This document shows positions 18,945 through 28,696 of a stretch of 64,000 bases of DNA, one piece after another. The notes under the pieces are model-generated. The model was not told the origin of the DNA. It did not search any database and saw only the letters and a program-made list of their open reading frames with translations. Numbering within the stretch: position 1 is the stretch's first letter; the number at the start of each line of letters is the position of its first letter. The stretch covers positions 124,001 to 188,000 of the forward strand of contig NZ_CP151943.1 in assembly GCF_038592905.1 (NCBI RefSeq), written 5' to 3'. The position numbers were made by a program, and so were the translations under genes. Source of the stretch: Neobacillus sp. FSL H8-0543 (GTDB lineage: Bacteria; Bacillota; Bacilli; Bacillales; Cytobacillaceae).

Positions 18945-19130
18945 TAGTATTCCCCCTTACGAATAGAAGTGGATAAGTTATTGTATGAAAATATATTCTA
19001 TAATGTTTTTACTAAAGTCGAATATGGGACAAACAATTTGTTAAGCTAAAAAAGAGCCCAATCTTGGACTCTCTTTAACATTATGTTAGTAAATGCCTTT
19101 ATGTTCCCTCAGGGAGTTTTGTTTAATATT

Positions 19131-21734
19131 TTAGACACCTTTATAGGCTTGACGATAGATCTCAGCTAATTCTGATACTAACGGGAGCTTTGGATTAGCG
19201 GTTGTACACTGATCTTCAAATGCCCGCTCGGCAAGGTATTCTACCTTGCTTTCGAATAAAGCTTTCTCTACATTATTTTCTTCAATACTCATTGGGATGT
19301 CCAGCTCTGTTGCAAGCAAAATAATGGCTTGAACGAGGCTTTCGACCCCTTCCTCTGTTGTCCTAGCTGACAAACCCAGTGTTCTCGCTATTTCCGCATA
19401 ACGTTTGTCTGCGATATAATGGGAATATTTCGGGAACGCAGTAAACTTTTTCGGCTTAGTCGAATTATAACGAATGACATGTGGCAGTAAAATCGTATTT
19501 GCACGTCCGTGTGCAATATGAAACTCTGATCCTAACTTATGTGCTAGGCTATGGTTAATGCCTAGGAAGGCATTGGCAAACGCCATACCAGCAATCGTTG
19601 AAGCATTATGCACTTTTTCACGGGCTAGTTCATCACTGCCATTTCTGTATGCTCTTGGTAGAAACTCAAATATTAGCTGGATAGCTTTCATCGCAAGACC
19701 ATCAGTATAATCATTTGCCATACTAGAGACATACGATTCGATTGCGTGCGTCAGTACATCCATTCCAGTGTCTGCGGTAATATGCTTTGGCACCGTCATC
19801 ACAAACTGCGGATCAATAATTGCAACGTCTGGAGTTAATTCGTAATCGGCCAGCGGATATTTAATATTCGCTTCTTTATCGGTAATAACTGAGAAGGACG
19901 TTACTTCTGATCCAGTACCAGAGGTAGTAGGAATAGCTACAAATTGTGCCTTTTCACCTAGCTTAGGGTACTTAACAATCCGTTTACGGATATCTAAGAA
20001 TTTTTGTTTTAAACCAAAGAACTCCGATTCCGGATTTTCATAGAACAGCCACATTCCTTTGGCAGCATCCATTGCCGAACCTCCACCAAGTGCAATGATA
20101 ACATCCGGCTGGAATTTAGCCATCATTTCGGCACCTTTCATCACTGTATCAATGGATGGGTCAGGTTCTACTTCTGAAAAAATCTCGCAATGAACATAAT
20201 CCGGACGCTTCCTTAAATAATATAGCACCTTGTCTACATAACCTAACTTCACCATTCCAGGATCAGTAACGATAAACGCCTTGGAAATATTAGGCATTTT
20301 AGCTAAATACTGGGTTGCGTTTTTCTCAAAATAGATTTTAGATGGAACTTTAAACCATTGCATATTAACAGTCCTTTGAGCCACTTTTTTACTATTGATT
20401 AGATGAACCGCACCTACGTTGGTTGATACAGAATTACCTCCATAAGAGCCACATCCCAGTGTCAGTGAAGGCATATAAGCATTATATATATCACCGATGG
20501 CTCCTTGAGAGGATGGTGCGTTTACAATAATACGTCCTGCTTTCATCCGTAAGCCAAACTGTTTAATTACCGATTTATCTGTAGAATGGATCACCGCAGA
20601 ATGCCCTAACCCGCCAAACTCGAGCATTTCTTCTGCTCTTTTTAACCCTTCTTCAAGACTGTTAACCTGATAACAGGCTAGAACTGGGCTTAACTTTTCT
20701 CTTGATAGCGGGTATCCTGGACCTACCCCTGTTAATTCAGCAACAAGAATCTTCGTATGATCAGGGACTTTGATTCCTGCCATTTCTGCGATTTTACTCG
20801 CTGCCATCCCAACAATATCAGGATTTACTGCACAGGAATGTTCGTTGATGACTAATTTTTCAATTTTTCTTCTTTCTTCCTCGTTTAAAAAATAACAATT
20901 ATTCGCGATCATCTCACTTTTCACTTTTTCATACAGTTCCTTGTCAATGATAACTGCCTGTTCCGAGGCACAAATCATCCCATTATCAAACGTTTTTGAT
21001 AAAATCAGATCGTTTACTGCTTGATGGAGATTAGCTGATTTTTCGATGTAACATGGTACATTACCAGGTCCTACTCCAAGTGCAGGCTTACCAGAGCTAT
21101 AGGCAGATTTCACCATCCCTGCACCTCCGGTTGCCAGGATCATTGAGATTTTTGAATGATTCATCAGAGTTTGAGTCGCATCAATGGATGGTGTTTCAAT
21201 CCATTGAATACAATTCTCTGGCGCGCCTGCCTTTATGGCTGCATCCCTCAGTATACGCGCTGCCTCACTACTACATTTTTGTGCGGATGGATGGAAGGCA
21301 AAAACGATTGGATTCCTTGTCTTAATGGAAATAAGTGCTTTAAACATCGTTGTCGAGGTTGGGTTAGTAACAGGGGTTACACCTGCTATTACACCAACTG
21401 GCTCGGCAATTTCAATAATTCCTTCATGTTCATTTTCACTTATGATACCAACGGTTTTATCATATTTGATATTATGGTAGACATATTCTGTCGCAAACAT
21501 GTTTTTGATTATTTTATCTTCATATACGCCTCGTTTAGTTTCCTCAACTGCGAGCTTTGCCAGGGGCATATGTTGGTCAAGACCAGCTAGTGCCATTTGC
21601 TTCACAATTTCATCAATCGTTTCTTGGTCATAGCTTCGGAATGCATCCAATGCTTTTAAACCATTATCCACCAGTAAGTCAACCATTTCTGTTACATCTT
21701 GCACATCTTTTACTGTTTTCTCCACCATTGCCAT
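19131..21734 (-). CDS. adhE: Bifunctional acetaldehyde-CoA/alcohol dehydrogenase
   Basis: Two-domain fermentative enzyme converting acetyl-CoA to ethanol and reoxidising two NADH. Residues about 1-440 are the CoA-acylating aldehyde dehydrogenase, with catalytic Cys in NGMICASEQ (about 250) and TGGAGMVKSAYSSG. Residues about 450-867 are the iron-dependent alcohol dehydrogenase, with NAD-binding GGGSAMDAAKG and Fe ligands in LTHAIESYVS, NHSLAHKLGSEFH and HGRAN. Length is standard for AdhE. Start ATG 21734 with AGGAGGAATT. A near-perfect Rex operator lies 26 nt upstream, predicting induction at high NADH/NAD. Confidence 0.96.
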   Translation of the reverse strand: MAMVEKTVKDVQDVTEMVDLLVDNGLKALDAFRSYDQETIDEIVKQMALAGLDQHMPLAKLAVEETKRGVYEDKIIKNMFATEYVYHNIKYDKTVGIISENEHEGIIEIAEPVGVIAGVTPVTNPTSTTMFKALISIKTRNPIVFAFHPSAQKCSSEAARILRDAAIKAGAPENCIQWIETPSIDATQTLMNHSKISMILATGGAGMVKSAYSSGKPALGVGPGNVPCYIEKSANLHQAVNDLILSKTFDNGMICASEQAVIIDKELYEKVKSEMIANNCYFLNEEERRKIEKLVINEHSCAVNPDIVGMAASKIAEMAGIKVPDHTKILVAELTGVGPGYPLSREKLSPVLACYQVNSLEEGLKRAEEMLEFGGLGHSAVIHSTDKSVIKQFGLRMKAGRIIVNAPSSQGAIGDIYNAYMPSLTLGCGSYGGNSVSTNVGAVHLINSKKVAQRTVNMQWFKVPSKIYFEKNATQYLAKMPNISKAFIVTDPGMVKLGYVDKVLYYLRKRPDYVHCEIFSEVEPDPSIDTVMKGAEMMAKFQPDVIIALGGGSAMDAAKGMWLFYENPESEFFGLKQKFLDIRKRIVKYPKLGEKAQFVAIPTTSGTGSEVTSFSVITDKEANIKYPLADYELTPDVAIIDPQFVMTVPKHITADTGMDVLTHAIESYVSSMANDYTDGLAMKAIQLIFEFLPRAYRNGSDELAREKVHNASTIAGMAFANAFLGINHSLAHKLGSEFHIAHGRANTILLPHVIRYNSTKPKKFTAFPKYSHYIADKRYAEIARTLGLSARTTEEGVESLVQAIILLATELDIPMSIEENNVEKALFESKVEYLAERAFEDQCTTANPKLPLVSELAEIYRQAYKGV

Positions 21735-21759
21735 TGTAATTCCTCCTATTCGCTTATCA

Positions 21760-21777
21760 TTGTGAAATACTTCACAA
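21760..21777. promoter_or_regulatory. Rex operator upstream of adhE
   Basis: TTGTGAA-ATAC-TTCACAA matches the Rex consensus TTGTGAA-N4-TTCACAA at all fixed positions. It lies between the adhE start and the upstream gene. Rex repression of adhE is well known in Firmicutes; binding here is inferred. Confidence 0.85.
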
Positions 21778-21804
21778 GTAGTAATAAATAAAAAAGGACT
21801 TTAT

Positions 21805-22032
21805 TCATTCACAGACTGGATTTCTAGGAATCTTTTCAAAAGAAATATCTGAAATTACTTTTGAATATTTATTTACACGAATCACATAATTAACTGTCCA
21901 AATATACGCAGGTACATGTTCATTTTCTTTAAACATCATTGCCTCAAATTCATCCCCTATGGCGGCCTCGAACACATCTTGCGTATAGGTTTCTAAATCT
22001 GTAGAGAAAGTTCTCCAATCGCAAACCATCAT
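21805..22032 (-). CDS. Small hypothetical protein
   Basis: 75 aa, acidic, no membrane segment. Contains DWRTFSTDLETYTQDVF at the start and YIWTVNYVIRVNKYS in the middle, predicted as helix and strand. Family not recognised. Good SD (AAGGAG) 9 nt before ATG 22032. It precedes adhE in the same direction, but the Rex operator between them argues for separate transcription. Confidence 0.6.
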   Translation of the reverse strand: MMVCDWRTFSTDLETYTQDVFEAAIGDEFEAMMFKENEHVPAYIWTVNYVIRVNKYSKVISDISFEKIPRNPVCE

Positions 22033-22286
22033 GTCCTATCACTCCTTTGTTTCTTTATAAATAAAGCATATCACGAGTAAAACAACAATAGTATGTGAAA
22101 TATTGAACAAACTTTGAAATATTCTATATTATGGTAAAACCAGCACTTTTTCATATATAGGTAGAAAGCCCTAAACGAATTACAACAGAAGTTGAAAGCG
22201 TTCCCCAATAAACATTATAGTAGTATGCCTTTATTTACAGGCTTTGTTTCTACTACTATCCAAGTCCATGTTTCTGGATAAATCTC

Positions 22287-23282
22287 CTATTCATAAACTG
22301 CCTCATACAACCGTTTTGTTTCTGAGAAACGCGTTACTTTTGTCGATGCCCCCATGACCACAGATATCAGCCTGAGATCATCTTTTTTTACAGTTCCAGC
22401 AAAACAATAACCAGCTTCATAAGTGAATCCAGTCTTAAGACCATCAACTCCTTCATAGCTTACATTTGCTTGATTATTATCTGGTAACATCCAATTCGTA
22501 TTGCTGAAAGTCTGCTGGCCGAGAGTAACTTTCGGTTCCTTAACGACATCTAAGACTTCAGGAAATTGTTCAATCAAATGCTTAGCAAGCATGGCTACGT
22601 CCCTAGCAGACATACTATTTGTATCTTGAGAAGAACCTGTTGAGTAAAAATTACCTAGATCACTATTACTCAAACCCGTAGTGTTAACAAAAGTTGACTG
22701 AGTCAATCCCAATAGATTTGCCTTTTCATTCATCATGATAACAAAATCCTTTTCACTGCCCGCAACCGTTTCAGCCAAAGCAATGGTCGCACCATTTGCC
22801 GAATGGATAACCATTGCATCAAATAACTCTCGTACGGTATAGGGTTGTTCCCTTGTTAAATGAACCGAAGCAAATCCTGGGTGATTGGAAATAGCATAAA
22901 CATAATCGCTGATAGAAACTAGTGTGTCCCAGGAGATTTTTTTTTCACGAATTGCTTCTAGAACCAAGAGTTCTGTCATGATCTTGGACATACTTGCAAC
23001 CGGCAAAGATTTATCAATGTTTTTATTGTAAAGAATATCGCCATTTTGTGTATTTATCAAAATCACAGATTTTGCTTGGATACCTAATTCCGGCAAAGGT
23101 TCAATAAAAAATCCATTTGGTATCTCTTTCATATTTTGTGAAAGGTCCCTATCAAGATCTGCAACGTGTTTAACAGGTCTTTCAACATCTTCAGGTTTCT
23201 TAGTATTTTCTGTAATATATAGATAGCTTCCAGTAAAAATAACTAGAGCTATCACAAGACTTAAGTATTTATTAATTTTCAT
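22287..23282 (-). CDS. D-alanyl-D-alanine carboxypeptidase (DacF/DacA-like)
   Basis: Serine-type DD-carboxypeptidase (peptidase S11) that trims peptidoglycan stem peptides outside the membrane. Active-site motifs: SMSK at 97-100, SAN in HSANGATIALAE, and KTG in GLKTGFTYEAG. N-terminal anchor or signal segment YLSLVIALVIFTGSYLYI. At 331 aa it is shorter than vegetative DacA and has little of the C-terminal beta domain and no obvious amphipathic anchor helix, closer to sporulation-type enzymes. Start ATG with GGAGGAAGT. No spoIIA operon follows, so it is not the canonical dacF locus. Confidence 0.88.
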   Translation of the reverse strand: MKINKYLSLVIALVIFTGSYLYITENTKKPEDVERPVKHVADLDRDLSQNMKEIPNGFFIEPLPELGIQAKSVILINTQNGDILYNKNIDKSLPVASMSKIMTELLVLEAIREKKISWDTLVSISDYVYAISNHPGFASVHLTREQPYTVRELFDAMVIHSANGATIALAETVAGSEKDFVIMMNEKANLLGLTQSTFVNTTGLSNSDLGNFYSTGSSQDTNSMSARDVAMLAKHLIEQFPEVLDVVKEPKVTLGQQTFSNTNWMLPDNNQANVSYEGVDGLKTGFTYEAGYCFAGTVKKDDLRLISVVMGASTKVTRFSETKRLYEAVYE

Positions 23283-23323
23283 ACTTCCTCCAATGTAATC
23301 TAATCTTCTCTTTTAAAAATAAT

Positions 23324-23345
23324 AACCCAGTCAAAAGACTGAGTC
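23324..23345 (-). terminator. Terminator of the 157-aa membrane protein gene
   Basis: ACTCAGTC-TTTT-GACTGGGT stem on the minus strand, followed by TATTATTTTT. Confidence 0.65.
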
Positions 23346-23368
23346 TAATTACTAAAAACTTTCTTCTA

Positions 23369-23842
23369 TTAAATCATTAATCCCTTCTTCTTGGCATCTG
23401 CATCCAGACTAGCACCAATAGCAACACCGATGCCTAAACCAAAAGACAGACCTAGCGATAGATTATCCGAAAAGAGAAGCCCATAAACCAAACCAAGGCT
23501 CGTTCCAATTGATATGTAAATACTTAAGTAATATCCGTCCGATATTAATTTATGTTCTTTTTGAAAATGGGAAATTATTTCGTTTACCTTTTTTTGATGC
23601 TCTTTAAAATCTAGTTTCATGTGTTGACCGTGTCTTTTTTTAAAGTTCTCTATATGTCTATTTAATTCAATTAAGTACTTCTCGCACTCTTTACATTCTC
23701 CAGAAAAAGATTCTAGCCTTTTAATAACCCGTATTAATTGGTTTACATTAAGCAGTTTACTATTTTTATCACCAATATCTTTATTTAGCACTAATAGGTC
23801 ATCTTTGAGTTTATCAGAAATATTATTTTCCACTCTCCACAC
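23369..23842 (-). CDS. Hypothetical membrane protein with a coiled-coil head
   Basis: 157 aa. Residues 1-95 are highly charged and helical with a CKECEK pair of cysteines (about 52-55) that could bind a metal or form a disulfide. Residues about 104-122 and 124-145 are two hydrophobic segments (YLSIYISIGTSLGLVYGLLF; LGLSFGLGIGVAIGASL), the second glycine-rich. Ends in KKKGLMI. Family not recognised. Start is GTG 23842 next to GGGAGGAA; GTG 23833 is an alternative with better spacing. Confidence 0.6.
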   Translation of the reverse strand: MWRVENNISDKLKDDLLVLNKDIGDKNSKLLNVNQLIRVIKRLESFSGECKECEKYLIELNRHIENFKKRHGQHMKLDFKEHQKKVNEIISHFQKEHKLISDGYYLSIYISIGTSLGLVYGLLFSDNLSLGLSFGLGIGVAIGASLDADAKKKGLMI

Positions 23843-23914
23843 TTCCTCCCTAGTATATTAATATTACAACATATTTCTAATATGTTTTATACCTTAATTA
23901 AGAAACTTTCAAAG

Positions 23915-23932
23915 TCGTGATATTTTTCACAT
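23915..23932. promoter_or_regulatory. Weak Rex-like palindrome upstream of the acetolactate synthase gene
   Basis: TCGTGATATTTTTCACAT keeps the GTGA/TCAC core of a Rex site but deviates at three outer or inner positions. Tentative. Confidence 0.3.
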
Positions 23933-23992
23933 ACATATTGATACGAATAATTTAGAATATTCTTTAAAAACAAAAAAAGAAAAGGTGAAGTA

Positions 23993-25681
23993 ATGTCATT
24001 CGTAAAAGAAATAACAGAGGAAAACATGGTCTTAGCTTCATTAAGTTCACTCGGGGTGGATTGCTTGTTTGGTTGTGAGGACCAAGGATTCATGTTCCCA
24101 CAAGACACAAATGTCAGATATTATCGCATGAAACATGAGCAAGCCGCTGTTCATGCTGCTGATGGGTTCGCACGAGTAACTGGTAAACCTGGACTGGTCT
24201 TGTTATCATCTGCAGCAGGAATAACCAATGGGATTACAGGGATTGCAACCGCATTTAGTGACTCTGTTCCATTGGTGATCATAGCAGGACCATTACAGGA
24301 AAATTCATTATATCAGGATGCATTTGGAGAATTAGATATTTTAGGGCTAACCATGGCCATAACGAAACACGCTTTTAAAATCAATCTCAAAGATGCTTTT
24401 CAAGATGTTCTCAAAAACGCCCTAACAATTGCAACTGATGGGAGACCAGGTCCTGTGTTGATTGAACTCACTACCGACGTTATCCCTCTAATGGAAATAC
24501 CAACCAACCGCCAAGTCTTAGAGAAGGCAAACAAAAAACTTTCAGAAAAATTGATTGAGCGAGCAAAAGCATATATTGAAACAGCAGGAAAGCCTGTGCT
24601 ATTTGTTGGTGGAGGTGTTATTTCTTCAGGTGCAGCTGATGAACTAAGAGAGATTGTACAGCAATCTCAAATTCCGGTCGTAAGCTCCCTTTTAGGTATT
24701 GGCGCCATGGAGGCAGAAAATCCATTATACCTGGGAATGCTTGGAATGCACGGGACGTATGCGGCCAATAAAGCTGTTCACCAATGTGATCTATTAATTT
24801 GTATTGGGGTTCGTTTTAGTGACCGGGTGACAGGAAAAATCAGCAGCTTTTCGCCAAAGTCGAGAAAAATACATGTTGATATAGACCCTGCAGAAATCAA
24901 TAAAATTATTACTGTGGACCTCCCGATTGTTAGCGATGCAAAAAAATTCCTTTCATCAATAAAAAATCTATTGGACTATCAAAAAATCCATGCAAATACA
25001 GAAGGTTGGAAAAGTGAGACAGTTGATTGGAAGCGGACGGTCCCCCGATTTAATCATTCCAACAGTGTATTGAGCCCCCAGACGGTGATTCGACTGCTTA
25101 GTGAATGCTCTAATCAGGATGCAGTTGTTGTGACGGACGTGGGTCAGCATCAAATATGGACGGCACACCATTATGCATTTACCCAACCTCGAACTCTGAT
25201 CACATCTGGCGGCTTGGGAACGATGGGCTATGGGCTTCCTGCTACCATTGGAGCAGCCGCTGCATGTCCAGGTTCGACGGTTATTTGTGTCTCTGGTGAT
25301 GGCAGCTTTCAAATGAATCTTCAGGAACTAATAACGGTAGCGAATTATCAGCTGCCAATTAAAATTGCTATTTTAAATAATGGCTATCTTGGTATGGTCC
25401 GTCAATGGCAAGAACTATTTTATCAGCGGCGATATTCTGAGGTGAAATTGACCTCACCTAATTTTGCTCAACTTGCTCAGGCATATGGTGTGACAGGTTT
25501 TAGAGCTAGATCTGAAGTGGAAGCAAAGCAGGTCATTAAGGATGCTTTTCAACAGCCAGGGCCAGCCCTCATGGAGTTCGATATAATAGAAGAAGAAAAC
25601 GTCTATCCGATGGTTCCCTTGAACCATAGCAACCATCAAACCATCCTATCTCGAGAACAAAAGGCGCAAGCGCCCGTTTAG
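23993..25681 (+). CDS. Acetolactate synthase large subunit-like, ThDP-dependent
   Basis: 562-aa ThDP enzyme condensing pyruvate to acetolactate (IlvB/AlsS superfamily). Catalytic Glu in MKHEQAAVHAADGFAR; ThDP/Mg motif GDGSFQMNLQEL...ILNN; FAD-region signature TDVGQHQIWTAH and GLGTMGYGLPA; MVRQWQELFY near the active site, as in IlvB-type synthases. No small subunit (ilvH), reductoisomerase (ilvC) or decarboxylase (alsD) is adjacent, so its role in branched-chain synthesis versus another ThDP reaction is open. SD AAGGTG before ATG. Strong terminator follows. Confidence 0.88.
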   Translation: MSFVKEITEENMVLASLSSLGVDCLFGCEDQGFMFPQDTNVRYYRMKHEQAAVHAADGFARVTGKPGLVLLSSAAGITNGITGIATAFSDSVPLVIIAGPLQENSLYQDAFGELDILGLTMAITKHAFKINLKDAFQDVLKNALTIATDGRPGPVLIELTTDVIPLMEIPTNRQVLEKANKKLSEKLIERAKAYIETAGKPVLFVGGGVISSGAADELREIVQQSQIPVVSSLLGIGAMEAENPLYLGMLGMHGTYAANKAVHQCDLLICIGVRFSDRVTGKISSFSPKSRKIHVDIDPAEINKIITVDLPIVSDAKKFLSSIKNLLDYQKIHANTEGWKSETVDWKRTVPRFNHSNSVLSPQTVIRLLSECSNQDAVVVTDVGQHQIWTAHHYAFTQPRTLITSGGLGTMGYGLPATIGAAAACPGSTVICVSGDGSFQMNLQELITVANYQLPIKIAILNNGYLGMVRQWQELFYQRRYSEVKLTSPNFAQLAQAYGVTGFRARSEVEAKQVIKDAFQQPGPALMEFDIIEEENVYPMVPLNHSNHQTILSREQKAQAPV

Positions 25682-25724
25682 CGCATTACAGGAATTTTAT
25701 AATTTCCTTAAAAAGAAAGAAAAA

Positions 25725-25767
25725 GCCAATACCGTGGATACATTCTACGGTGTTGGCGTTTTTTTGT
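25725..25767 (+). terminator. Terminator of the acetolactate synthase gene
   Basis: GCCAATACCGT/ACGGTGTTGGC stem (one T-G pair), followed by GTTTTTTTG. Confidence 0.88.
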
Positions 25768-25792
25768 TGAAGAAAAAGTGGATAATTTAGTT

Positions 25793-26242
25793 CTATTCGT
25801 TCTTTGAAGTTGCAAAATTTCCCATAGAAATGGAAAGGCGGTTCCAACTATTGATTTGGTTGATTAGAACAACAAGATCTATATATTCCTTTTCACTATA
25901 ATGTTCACGTAAACGATTAAATAATTCATCGGGTACACCCATATTCGAAATCAAGGTCACATGTTCAGTTAGCTCTAATGCAACTTTTTCAGCATCCGTG
26001 TAAAAATCACAGTCCCTCCACGCGCTGACACAGTATAAACGCTGTTCCGTTTCACCTATTTTGCGTGCATCAGCTGTATGCATATTAAGACAGAATGCAC
26101 ATCCATTTATCTGAGAAGCTCGGATTTTAATAAGTTCACGAAGTTTATGGTCTATTCCCGTAGTTTCAGTATATTTCTCCATTTCAAGCATGTTTTTGAG
26201 AACTTCAGGGGCTTCCTTGTAATAATTAACACGTTGTTTCAT
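25793..26242 (-). CDS. Carboxymuconolactone decarboxylase/AhpD-family peroxidase-like protein
   Basis: 149 aa. All-helical AhpD-like fold with the redox motif ExxCxxCxxxH visible as NGCAFCLNMHT (Cys pair about 47-50). Such proteins reduce peroxides through the CxxC pair using a thiol partner. Ends NRLSISMGNFATSKNE, typical of the YnjA/YdfG subgroup. Start ATG with GGGAGGC. Monocistronic. Confidence 0.87.
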   Translation of the reverse strand: MKQRVNYYKEAPEVLKNMLEMEKYTETTGIDHKLRELIKIRASQINGCAFCLNMHTADARKIGETEQRLYCVSAWRDCDFYTDAEKVALELTEHVTLISNMGVPDELFNRLREHYSEKEYIDLVVLINQINSWNRLSISMGNFATSKNE

Positions 26243-26422
26243 TTTTATAGCCTCCCAAAAATGAGTATTCTTTAAAATCTTGCATTTACTATATATCGTT
26301 GATAGTAATTTTAGTTTAACCCATTCTAGTTAAAAATTATTTGACTTAGGTCAAGTCAAGAGTGAATTTTAATATATATTGATTAATCATTGTTAGCTTA
26401 GGGGATATGTACCTATTCCAAT

Positions 26423-27142
26423 CTACCACAGTTTATCCAAATAATATTTCACAAGGTCCGGATATTCCTTTATTTCATCTTGTCCCTTTTCAGTAATTGC
26501 ATAGGTTCCGCGCTTAATTCTTTCAAACCAGCCATAGTAGTTTTTGGTTAAAATGGAAGATGTTTTATCGCCAGTTCCCATGTTTTTTAACAACTTGGGT
26601 GATAACGGACCTTCTCTTTCCAGATAACATCCAATTTGGATGCAATTTTCTTTATAGGCTGTCATAATTTTTGTCTGATTACTTCCGCCTACATTGTAAT
26701 CGGCACTGCGACCAGCGATTTCTTTGATGATTGCTTTTCTCTTCACCTTGCTCTGACCGCTGCTCTTTCGACGATTAAATGGAGTAGGCTGAAAAAGCAC
26801 TTCTGTTTTTGCACGCCCCGCTGAGAATGAAACAATAATCAACCCTAGCTCTAACCGCCGAACCAAATGGCATTTATCAGTCCATGCCTTCGACCTTAGA
26901 CGATGTTTTGGTTTTGGAATGGCTATATAAACTTGATCCGTTATCCGCTGACGTTTTGCAGCTTGGATGAGGAGGTCGACACTTAAGGTAAGCTTTAATT
27001 CTACTACAACTAACTCCTCATCCTTTACCGCAACGAGATCACAATCCTTAACCTCACCATAAACCTCATAACCATCTCGAGAAAAATACGTTTGAATTGG
27101 TTTATATAAATCTACCTCTAGAAGCTTTTTTGTTTCTTTCAT
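26423..27142 (-). CDS. DUF2161 PD-(D/E)XK-type protein
   Basis: 239 aa. The N-terminal half is a restriction-endonuclease-like fold: KPIQTYFSRDGYEVYGEV, CDLVAVKDEELVVVELKLT (Asp and the ExK pair), then AAKRQRITDQVYIAIP with a Gln/Arg helix. The C-terminal half reads like a winged helix (LSPKLLKNMGTGDKTSSILTKNYYGWFERIKRGTYAIT). The family is annotated as a putative phosphodiesterase; no restriction or modification partner is adjacent. Substrate unknown. Monocistronic. Confidence 0.78.
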   Translation of the reverse strand: MKETKKLLEVDLYKPIQTYFSRDGYEVYGEVKDCDLVAVKDEELVVVELKLTLSVDLLIQAAKRQRITDQVYIAIPKPKHRLRSKAWTDKCHLVRRLELGLIIVSFSAGRAKTEVLFQPTPFNRRKSSGQSKVKRKAIIKEIAGRSADYNVGGSNQTKIMTAYKENCIQIGCYLEREGPLSPKLLKNMGTGDKTSSILTKNYYGWFERIKRGTYAITEKGQDEIKEYPDLVKYYLDKLW

Positions 27143-27239
27143 ATGTAATCACCATCCAATTCAAACCTTTATAAAAATAAATATATTTATCTGCCCAATT
27201 TTATAAAAACTAAGAAATTGGTCCTCATAAGTCTATTAA

Positions 27240-27743
27240 TTATTCAGATTTATGCCTTTTCCAATACTCATAAACAAATTCCTTAAACATTTCATTCAAT
27301 ACTTTGTTTTTTTGTGTTTTCAACCATTCCACTTGGTCAATTGGCAATTTTAATTTTAAACGAACGTCTTCATAGGGCATTTCTACTTCGCGTATTTCTT
27401 TTAACGTGATGCCTTCTTCAATATTCGGAAAAAAAGAATCATTTTCATGAAACGTATCGAAGCCATCATAATCTTCAATGCTATCAATCTCACAGAATAA
27501 ATTAAGCTGTGGTAACCCTCCTGGCAGAATTTTTAAATGCATAATGGATTCCACGATTCTTCCATCTTCTAATTCTATCTCAATGATTAGGTTTTCCTCT
27601 TTTTTATATTTCTTTACAATCACTTCACTTACAATAACATCTAATTGTAAAGTGAATCCCATGCTTGACTCAAAGATGTAGATTGCACTTTTAAATATAT
27701 ATATATTTTCACCGTCAATTTTTACTGACTTCACCGCAACCAT
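27240..27743 (-). CDS. Hypothetical protein, possibly spore- or cytoplasm-located
   Basis: 167 aa, acidic. Predicted beta-rich for the first 100 residues (VKSVKIDGENIYIF, GFTLQLDVIVSEVIV, NLIIEIELEDGRIVESIMHLKILPGGLP), then a Lys/Glu helix ending VYEYWKRHKSE. The segment around strands and the LKILPGGLPQLNLF stretch suggest a small beta-sandwich or PilZ-like barrel, but the PilZ RxxxR and D/NxSxxG motifs are missing. Unrecognised. Start ATG with GGGGGAAC. It ends a likely two-gene unit with the upstream acetyltransferase (23-bp gap). Confidence 0.6.
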   Translation of the reverse strand: MVAVKSVKIDGENIYIFKSAIYIFESSMGFTLQLDVIVSEVIVKKYKKEENLIIEIELEDGRIVESIMHLKILPGGLPQLNLFCEIDSIEDYDGFDTFHENDSFFPNIEEGITLKEIREVEMPYEDVRLKLKLPIDQVEWLKTQKNKVLNEMFKEFVYEYWKRHKSE

Positions 27744-27766
27744 AACTGTTCCCCCATGACGACTAA

Positions 27767-28522
27767 CTAATCTTCATAAACTTTTTGTACATGATATTTA
27801 TATCCGTGAAATTTATAGTTTTGTCTTCTATACATTTCTCTAGGAGTGTCTTCCCCATCGGCTACTAGTATAATTGTTCTATCTTGAAAATTCTCCATAA
27901 CGAATTTCTGCAACCTGCTTCCTATTCCCTTTCTCTGATAGTCTTCATCCACAACTAAACCATCAATTTCTGCGGTATCTTCCGAAATTATAATATCAAC
28001 GGAGCCAGCAGGATCGCCTTTATATAAGGCAAATAACTGTTGAATATTCTGATCTTGGAAATTACGTTTATGTAATTCTTGTCTTTGACTGGCAAATTCA
28101 ACACCATATTCTAAATCGTGCTGATACTGTAATAATAAAAATGGCTTCAGATTCACTTCGGTCACTACTTGAATCTCGATTTCCGGGTTTTCATTTACTG
28201 TAGGAAATTGGTTTGGCTGAATTGCGTATAGTTCGAGAAAACCAATATCATACCCAGAATGATTCAAGTAATCATCTAAATCTGCTCCCAGTCTTTCATT
28301 TGGAGGAAAATAAAACTTAACATGCTTTTGGCCATTTTTTAAATGGAAATCCCTTAGGTAAGTTTCTGCGTTTTGAAATTCAATCAAAGATGGTATTTGT
28401 TTAAACTCTATAAAATTACTATCGTATCTTACTAGCATTTCAGGATAATGAATATGTTTGTATAGATGATTCTCAAATACAACATGGCCAAGCGTATAAA
28501 TATTATCAAAGGTAATTTGCAC
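27767..28522 (-). CDS. GNAT-family N-acetyltransferase
   Basis: About 251 aa. The C-terminal third is the acetyl-CoA-binding GNAT core: EIDGLVVDEDYQRKGIGSRLQKFVME with the R/QxxGxG/A loop as RKGIGS. The N-terminal 130 residues are a divergent half-domain (GHVVFENHLYKHIHY...). Start given as GTG 28522, because AAAGGGGAG is 9 nt upstream; ATG 28531 would abut the SD. Acceptor substrate unknown. Confidence 0.78.
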   Translation of the reverse strand: MQITFDNIYTLGHVVFENHLYKHIHYPEMLVRYDSNFIEFKQIPSLIEFQNAETYLRDFHLKNGQKHVKFYFPPNERLGADLDDYLNHSGYDIGFLELYAIQPNQFPTVNENPEIEIQVVTEVNLKPFLLLQYQHDLEYGVEFASQRQELHKRNFQDQNIQQLFALYKGDPAGSVDIIISEDTAEIDGLVVDEDYQRKGIGSRLQKFVMENFQDRTIILVADGEDTPREMYRRQNYKFHGYKYHVQKVYED

Positions 28523-28598
28523 TTTAATCATCTCCCCTTTTACTTAATATGAAAATTCGCCTATTCAATTAACTTCATTATACCTAGCAAACAATAAA

Positions 28599-28646
28599 AA
28601 AGCACTCGGTTCAATCCCAGTTGAATTGAGGGGTACCGAGTGCTTT
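28599..28646 (-). terminator. Terminator of plsC
   Basis: 12-bp perfect stem AAAGCACTCGGT/ACCGAGTGCTTT with an inner TTCAA/TTGAA helix; A-run gives a T-run on the minus strand. Confidence 0.85.
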
Positions 28647-28696
28647 AATCACCTACTATATTAAAAGGGGATATTTAAATTGTTAGCAATTCATTA

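Noticed and set aside
21053..21739. Plus-strand frames of 60-144 aa inside adhE
   Set aside because: Antisense shadows of a strongly conserved gene; no SD and no known domain.
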